A stretch of DNA of 64,000 nucleotides, from contig JAKSZT010054573.1 in NCBI GenBank assembly GCA_026826555.1, positions 2,794,670-2,858,669 of the forward strand, given 5' to 3'. Made by a program: the position numbers and the translations under genes. The notes under the pieces were generated by a model. The model saw only the letters and a list, made by a program, of their open reading frames with translations. It was not told the DNA's origin and did no database searches. How positions within the stretch are numbered: the first letter of the stretch is position 1; each line of letters begins with the position of its first letter. This DNA comes from Tolypeutes matacus (taxonomy: Eukaryota; Chordata; Mammalia; Cingulata; Chlamyphoridae). Positions 57,755 to 64,000 of this stretch are shown here, piece after piece.

Positions 57755-59255
57755 AGAGATTCTGGGTTTACGGAACAATCCTAGGATTATCAGTTTACAT
57801 TGGTGTGGCTCACTTGTTACAGTTAATGAAATCTCAGGTCTAGGACTCTAGTTCATGGGGTAGCTTAGGGTTCACTTTGGGTAGTACAAGTTCATGGATT
57901 TTTTAAAAAATTTCATTTCTATTGCCGTATATACAACCTAAAACTTCCCCTTTTAACCACTTTCAGGTACACATTTCAGTGCTGTTAATTAGTCACAACG
58001 TAGTGCTACAATCACCACCATCCATGACCAAAACTTTTCCATAGTTCCAAATAGGAACTCTGCACACTTGACGGCTTAAATCCCTATTCCTCATCCCCAC
58101 CCCTCCTGGTAATGTCTATTCTAGATTCTGACTCTATGGGTTTGCTTATTCTAATCAGTTCATATCAGTGAAGTCATACAATGTCGGTCCTTCTTTAAAA
58201 ATCATTAGAGAAGTGTGGTCATGCATAAAACACAGGAGTCCCATACACCACCCCACCACCAACACCTTTCCTTGGTGGGGAACATTTGTTACAATTGATG
58301 ACAGCATTTTTTTATAACTTTTAACAGTAGTTCCCTTTGTTGCAAATGATGAAAGATTATTAAAATAGTACTATTAACTATTGTCTGTAGTTTACATTAG
58401 GGGTATTTTTTTTCACCTATACCTATTATTAACACTTTGGATTAGTGTCAAGTGTCATACATTTGTTATAATTCATGAAAGGACATCCTTGTACTATTAG
58501 TTATAATGTATCAACTACAATAAGGTTCACTGTGTTAGACAGTCCTATGCTTTATCTTCTAATTTTTATTCTAGTAACATAAAACACTAAAAGTTCCCCT
58601 TTTAACCAGTCACTGTATTAGTCAGGGAACTGTAGGGAAACAGAACCTACAGGAGATACTTGTAATTATTATGTGATAGATTTGTCTCACACAACTGTGG
58701 GGATGCACACGTCCAAATTCCACAGGGCAGGCTACAAGCCAGGAACTCCAATGAAGGTTCTTGAAGAGTTCCCTGAGAAAAGCTGACTGGCTGAAGCAGA
58801 AATGAAAATTCTCTCTTCTGGCTACTGAAGTCATCATTTCTCCCTTGAAGTCCTTCAACTGATTGGATGAGACGTCTCGCATTGCTGACGGCAATCTCCT
58901 CAATTGATTGTAGATGTCATCAGCCATAGATGCAATCAACTTACTGATGATTTAAGTCCATGAAATGTCCTCACAGTAACAAGGAAGCCAGTGCTTGCTT
59001 GACCAAACAAACTGGGTACCACTACCTGGCCAAGTTAACATATGAGTCTAACCATCACATTCACGTATAAAGTTCACTGCTGTTAATTCCACTCACATAA
59101 TGTGCTACCGCCAATATCCATTTCCAAACCTTTACAATCAACCTAAATAGAAATTCCATACACATTAAGCGTCAACTCCCCATTCTCAAATCACAATCTA
59201 TCTCCTGGAAACCTATATTCTAGATTCTAAATTTATGACTTTGCTCATAATTAGA
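57755..59255 (-). mobile_element. LINE-1 3' UTR, antisense, with internal duplication
   Basis: This is the 3' UTR side of the terminal L1. Two blocks resemble each other: about 57930-58190 (CTTCCCCTTTTAACCACTTT; TGCTGTTAATTAGTCACAAC; TTCATATCAGTGAAGTCATA) and 58585-59285 without the MLT2 insert (TTCCCCTTTTAACCAGTCAC; CTGCTGTTAATTCCACTCAC; TCATATCAGTGAGATCATAC). Between them, 58205-58580 parallels the isolated fragment at 27960. Either the 3' UTR carries an internal duplication or two L1 ends lie in tandem. Confidence 0.7.
58614..59059 (-). mobile_element. MLT2-type ERVL LTR, antisense, inside LINE-1
   Basis: It starts TGTATTAGTCAGGGAACTGT and ends ...GTCTAACCATCACA. CAACTGATTGGATGAGACGT and CTGGCCAAGTTAACATATGA are the inverted counterparts of the 36508 copy. 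The flanking 5-mers are GTCAC (58609-58613) and TTCAC (59060-59064), a 4/5 match. The L1 text is continuous across the insert, so the LTR arrived after the L1. A 105-codon frame on it is non-coding. Confidence 0.9.
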
Positions 59256-62200
59256 TCATATCAGTGAGATCATACAATATTTATCCTTTTCTGTCTGGCT
59301 TATTTTACTCAACATGATGTCAGCAAGTTTCATCCATGTTGACGCATGTATCAGGACTTCATTCCTTTTTAATGCTGAATAATACACCATTGTGTCTATA
59401 TACCACATTTTGTTTACCATTCATTAATTGATAGACACTTGGGTTGCTTCCATTTTTTGATAATTGTGAATATTGCCACTATGAACACTGGTGTGCAAAT
59501 ATCTGTTTGGGTCCCTGCTTTCAATTCCTTGAGGAATATACCTAGGAGTGGGATTTCCAAGACATAGGTTCATTCTTTCCTTAACTTTCTGAAGAACCAC
59601 CAGACTGTCTTCCACAGTGGCTGCACCATTTTATATTGCCACCAGCAAGGAATGTGTATTCCTATATCTCCATATTCTCTCCAACATCTGTAATTTTCTG
59701 TTTTTTGGTTTCTTTTGTTTTGTTTTTGTTTTTTTTTAATAGTAGCCATTCTAGTGGGTATGAAATGGTATTTCTTTTGGGTTTTGATTTGCAATTCTCT
59801 TATGGCTAATGATGCTGAGCATCTTTTTATGTGCTTTTTAGCCAGTTGTATATCTTCTTATTTATTCAAGGCTTTTGCCCATTTTTAAACTTTTAAATTG
59901 AAAGATTTCTTTATAGACACTGATATTAAACCTTTATTAGATACGTCATTTCCAAATATTTTCTCTTATTGTGTAGGTTGTCATTTTACTTTCATGTTAA
60001 AGTCCTTTGATGCTCAAAAATTTTTTTATTCTGATGAGGTCAGATTTACCTATTTTTTCTTTTGTTGCTTTGGGTGGAAAGTCTAAGAAACCATTGACTA
60101 ACACAAAGTCCTGAAGATGCTTCCATATATTTTCTTCTAGGAATTTGATAGTTCTGGCTCTTATATTTAGGTCTTGGGTCCATTTTGAGTTGATTTTTGT
60201 ATAAGCTGTGAGATTGGGGTCCTCCTTCATTCTTTTGCAAATGGATATCCAGTTTTGCCAGTACCATTTTTGAAGAGATTATTCTTTGCTAAGTGGTCTT
60301 TGGCACCTTGTCAAAAATGACTTGGCCATAAATATGAGGGTTGATTACTGAGTTCTCAATTCAATTCCATTTACCTATATGCCTTTCCTTGTACCAATAC
60401 CATGTTGTTTTGATTACTATGGCTTTGTAATAAGTTTTAAGATCAGGAAGTATGAGTCCTCCAACTTCATTCTTTTTCAAAATTATCTTCACTATTGAGG
60501 GCCACTTATCCTTCCATATAAATTTGATGATTGGCTTTTCCATTTCTACAAAGAAGTTTGTTGGAATTTTGATTGGGATTGTGTTGAATCTGTAAATTGA
60601 TTTGGGTAGATTGACATCTTAATAATATTTATTCTTCCAATCCATCAACATAGAATGTACTCCAATTTTTTGAGGTCTCATTTGATTCTTTTAGCAATGT
60701 TTTGTTGTTTTCTGAATACAAGTCCTTTATATCCTTGGATAAATTTATTCCTAGATATTTGATCCTGGTAGTTACTATTGTAAATGGAATTTTTTTTTCT
60801 TCCAATTGTTCATTGCTTGTGTATAGAGGCACTACTGATTTTGGGGTATTGATTTCATTCCTTGCCACTTTGGTGAATTAATTTGTCAGCTCTATGAGCT
60901 TTTTTATGGGTTTTTCCAGATTTTCTGCATATGGAATCATCTCATCTGTAAATAGGGAAAGTTTTAGTTCTTCTTTTCCTATTTTGATGCCTTTTATTTC
61001 TTTTTCCTGCCTAATTGCTCTTGCTAGGACTCCCAGTATAATGTTGACTAACAGTGGTGACAGTGGCCATCCTTGTCTTGATCCTGACCTTACAGGAAAA
61101 GCTTTCTGTCTTTCACCATTAAGGGGGATGTTAGTTGTGGACTTTTTTATATGCCGTTATGATGTTGAAGAAGTTCCTTCCAATCCTAGTATTCTAAGTG
61201 CTTTTATCAAGAAGGGGGCTAAGTTTTTTCAAATTCCTTTTCTGCATCAATTGAGATGATCATATGTTTTTCCCCCCCATTCTGTTAATGTGGTACATTA
61301 CATTAATTTATTTACTTGAGCTGAACCATCCTTCCATACTAGGGATTAATCCCACTTGATTATGGTGCATAATTCTTTTAATGTGCTGTTGGATCTGGTT
61401 TGCTAGTATTTTCTTGAGGATTTTTGCATTGATATTCATAAGAGATATTGGTTTATCATTTTTTTCCTGTGGTATCTTTATCTGTCTTTGGTACATGGGT
61501 AATGTTGTCCTGGTGGAATGAAATAGGGAGTGTCCCCCCCTCTTCAATTTTTTGGAAGAGTTTGAACAGAATTGGAGTTAAGTCTTCTTGGAATGTTTGG
61601 TGAAATTCCCCTGTGAATCCATCTAATCCTAGGCTTTTCTATTCTGGGAAGTTTTTGATTACTGATTCAATCTCTTTACTAGCAGTTGGTTTGTTGAGAT
61701 CTATTTCTTCTTGAGTCAGTGTAGGCCATTTGTGTGTTTCTAAGAATTTGTCCATTTCATCTATGTTGTCTAATTTATTAGCATGTAGTTTTTCATATTA
61801 TTCTTTTATAGTCCTTGAATTTCAGCAGGGTCCCTTTTCATTTCTGATTTTTGTTACTTCTATCGTCTCTCTTTTTTCTTTGCCTGTCTAAATAAATTTT
61901 TATTTATATTTTCATAGAACCAACTTTTGGTTGTGTTGCTTCTCTCTATTATTTTTTGTTGTTTTTGCTCTCTATTTCATTTATCTCCACTCTAACCTTT
62001 GTTATTTCCTTCCTTCTGCTTGCTTTGGGTTTAGTTTGCTCTTGTTTTTCTAGATCTTCCAGTTTTGAGGTTGAGTCTCTTATTTGACATCTTTCTTCTT
62101 TTTTAATGTCAACTATTAGAGCTATAAATTTCTGTCTAAGCACTGCTTGTGCTTCATCCCTTAAGTTTTGGCATGTTGTATTTTCATTTTCATTTGCCAT

Positions 62201-63012
62201 AAGATATTTCCTAATTTCCTCTTTAACCCATTGGTTATTTAAGATATAGTGTTTAATTGCCAAATATTTATGAATTTTCCATTTCTTCCCCTATTATTGA
62301 TTTCTAGCTTCATTGCATTGTGGTTGAAGAGGATACATCGTATGATTGCAATATTTTTGAAATTATTTAGACTTGTTTTGTGACCTAAGATGTGGCCTAT
62401 CTTCAAGAATGAGCCTTGAGCATTTGAGAAGAATGTGTGTACTGTCATCATTGGGTGAAGTGTTCTCTATATATCTGTTAGGTCTAGTTGGGTTAGAGTA
62501 TTGTTCAAGTCTCGTAATTCCTTACTGACATTCTGACTAGCTATTCTGCCCATTATTGAAATTAGTGTATTAAAGTCTCCTACTATTAACATACTACTGT
62601 CAATTTCTCCCTTTAAATCTGTCAGTATTTGCTTCATATATTTTGGGCTTTGCTGTTAGCTACAATATATTTATGGTTGCTACATCTTCTTGTTGAGTTG
62701 ACCCCTTTATCAGTATGTAATGGCCATCTTTGTCTCTCATACCTGTTTTTGACTTTAAGTCTATTTTATCTGATATTAGTAAAGCTACCCTATCACAGCT
62801 CTCTTTCGGTTACTACTTGCGTGGTATATTTTTTTCTATCCTTTCATTTTCAACCTACTGGTATCGTTGAATTTAAGGTAAGTCTCTTGCAGACAACATA
62901 TAGTTGGGTCATGCTTTTTTATCCATTCTGCCAATCTATGCCTTTTTACTGGAGAGTTTAATCTATTTACATTTAAAGTCAGTACTTATAATGCAGGACT
63001 TTCTTCTGCCAT
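59256..63012 (-). pseudogene. LINE-1 ORF2 pseudogene (endonuclease/reverse transcriptase)
   Basis: ORF2 of LINE-1 encodes the endonuclease and reverse transcriptase that copy L1 RNA at the target site. The ancestral start is an ATG at 63012-63010 and the stop a TGA at 59258-59256, about 1,250 codons, close to the usual 1,275. Endonuclease-type text starts TLNVNRLNSPVKRH (near 62970) and ends with NHNAMKLEIN (near 62310). The RT palm region has [18 protein letters not shown] (near 61440). The catalytic F-A-D-D box reads FTDE at 60941-60952. C-terminal QPLWKTVWWF lies near 59600. The copy is dead: codon 9 is TAA (62986-62988), the second catalytic aspartate is lost, and the length is not a multiple of three. 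Confidence 0.95.
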
Positions 63013-63496
63013 TTTGCCTTTGTTATTTAGACATAGCTTTTTGTCCCTCAATTCTTCCATTAATGCCTACTTTTATTTTTATTTAATTTTTTGTGTTGTA
63101 CCATATTAAGTGCCTTCTCTTTCCCATCTGGACCTATTTTTCATGTATTTTCCCTGGGGTTAACATGGGGTTAAAATTTAGTATCCTAAATATAACAATT
63201 ATATTTGGTTTGACACACCTTGACTTCAATAGCATATACTTTTCTTATACCCTCGGTTCCCCCATCTTCTTCTGTACTTGATATCTTTATACATAGTACA
63301 AATATATACATTTATACATATGTCTAAAGCCATAGATTTATCATTACTTTATATGCACTGGTATTTTAGCACCTGTAGGAATTAAGAAGTAGGAATTACA
63401 TGCCAAACAATACGGTACAATAATACTCTCATTTATAATTACCCAAATGGTGACCTTTACCAGGGTCTATTTTTTTATGCTGCTCTAAACTGTTAT
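63013..63496 (-). mobile_element. LINE-1 inter-ORF region, antisense
   Basis: About 480 bases separate the inferred ORF1 stop and ORF2 start. This is much longer than the roughly 60 bases of recent human L1 and fits older mammalian L1 classes with long spacers. No conserved frame is seen. Short frames on the plus strand (62904-63281) are antisense shadows. Confidence 0.75.
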
Positions 63497-64000
63497 CTAG
63501 TGTCCTTTCCTTTCTGTCTGAAGAATTCCCTTTGGCATTGCTTACAGGAAAGATCTAGTGGTTATGAACTTCCTCAGGTTTTATTTACCTGAGAATGCCT
63601 TAATCTCTCCCTCATTTTTGAAAAAAGTCTCACCACATATAAAATTCTTGGCTGTCAGTTGTTCTCCTTCAGCACTTTAAGTTTTTCAACCCACTGCCTT
63701 CTTGCCTCATAGTTTCTGTTGAGAAATTGGCAGTCTATCTAATTGGGACTCCCTTGTAAAGAACCTGTTGCTTTTTCCTTGAAGCTTTCAGAATTCTCTC
63801 CTTGTCCTTTACATTCAACAGTGTGATCAATATATGACGGTGTGTTTTTCTTCATGTTTATCCTGTTTGGTGTTCTATGAGCTTCTTGGATGTGCATATC
63901 TATATCTTTTGCAAAGTTTGGGAAATTCTCTATCTTTATCTCTTTGAATATTCTTCTGCCCCTTTCTCTTTTTCTTCTCCTTCTGGGACTCCCAGAAGGT
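63497..64000 (-). pseudogene. LINE-1 ORF1 pseudogene, 3' part (runs off the window)
   Basis: ORF1 encodes the RNA-binding protein that packages L1 RNA. The minus-strand text from the window edge includes KDKERILKASRKKQ (near 63780) and the equivalent of the C-terminal RRM/CTD region, and ends at a TAG at 63499-63497. Several in-frame stops (for example after the VPIR segment near 63740) and frameshifts interrupt it. The 5' part and the 5' UTR lie beyond the right edge. Confidence 0.9.

Noticed and set aside
60894..63281. Plus-strand frames of 60-121 codons rich in Phe/Leu/Ser
   Set aside because: They are antisense shadows of the LINE-1 ORF2 pseudogene and its spacer.

Overview
This window is nuclear DNA from a placental mammal, and its repeats point to a xenarthran, most likely an armadillo (Dasypus). 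The main evidence is a set of short tRNA-derived SINEs whose heads read like GGGAGCGGATGTGGCTCA and end in CCTCCTAAAAA-type tails. That is the DAS-SINE type known from armadillos. Around them lie the usual mammalian repeats: decayed LINE-1 and LINE-2, MIR, MER5-type hAT elements, and MLT1/MLT2 (ERVL/MaLR) LTRs. I recognise no protein-coding exon, tRNA, rRNA or other functional RNA gene. The open reading frames are short, overlap on both strands, and are explained by repeats, tandem arrays or GC-rich sequence. The window reads as an intergenic or deep intronic segment.

Layout. 1-8.2 kb: tetranucleotide runs at both ends, an old antisense L1 (about 2.2-4.0 kb), two antisense LTRs, an L2 end and a 25-bp minisatellite (6.1-6.4 kb). 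8.2-17 kb: mostly unique sequence, a sense L1 split by an antisense LTR (11.1-12.4 kb) and an internally deleted L1 (16 kb). 17-28.4 kb: DAS-SINEs, a MER5 copy, a CpG-rich patch (20.2-20.7 kb), and a long mosaic of antisense L1 pieces carrying an LTR and SINEs. 28-44 kb: the most unique part, with scattered MIR, hAT, LTR and SINE copies, a local 115-bp duplication and some candidate conserved non-coding stretches. 44-57.6 kb: the densest LTR zone, with nested solo LTRs, a 16-bp minisatellite inside LTR-like sequence (50.7-50.95 kb) and two copies of a 0.2-kb hAT-like element. 57.7-64 kb: one long antisense LINE-1 (3' UTR, all of ORF2, end of ORF1), dead by stops, frameshifts and a changed catalytic motif, with an MLT2 LTR in its 3' UTR.

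There is no gene pathway to describe. The clearest noteworthy structures are: (i) three head-to-tail SINE dimers sharing the same linker, two with a single clear target-site duplication around the pair, which argues that the dimer moves as a unit; (ii) two copies of a 0.2-kb DNA element, one with perfect 8-bp target duplications; (iii) a family of TG...CA solo LTRs with 5-bp duplications, one inside an older LTR; (iv) two minisatellites with higher-order unit patterns. I did not find a new gene system. Family names rest on remembered repeat features and were not checked against a database.
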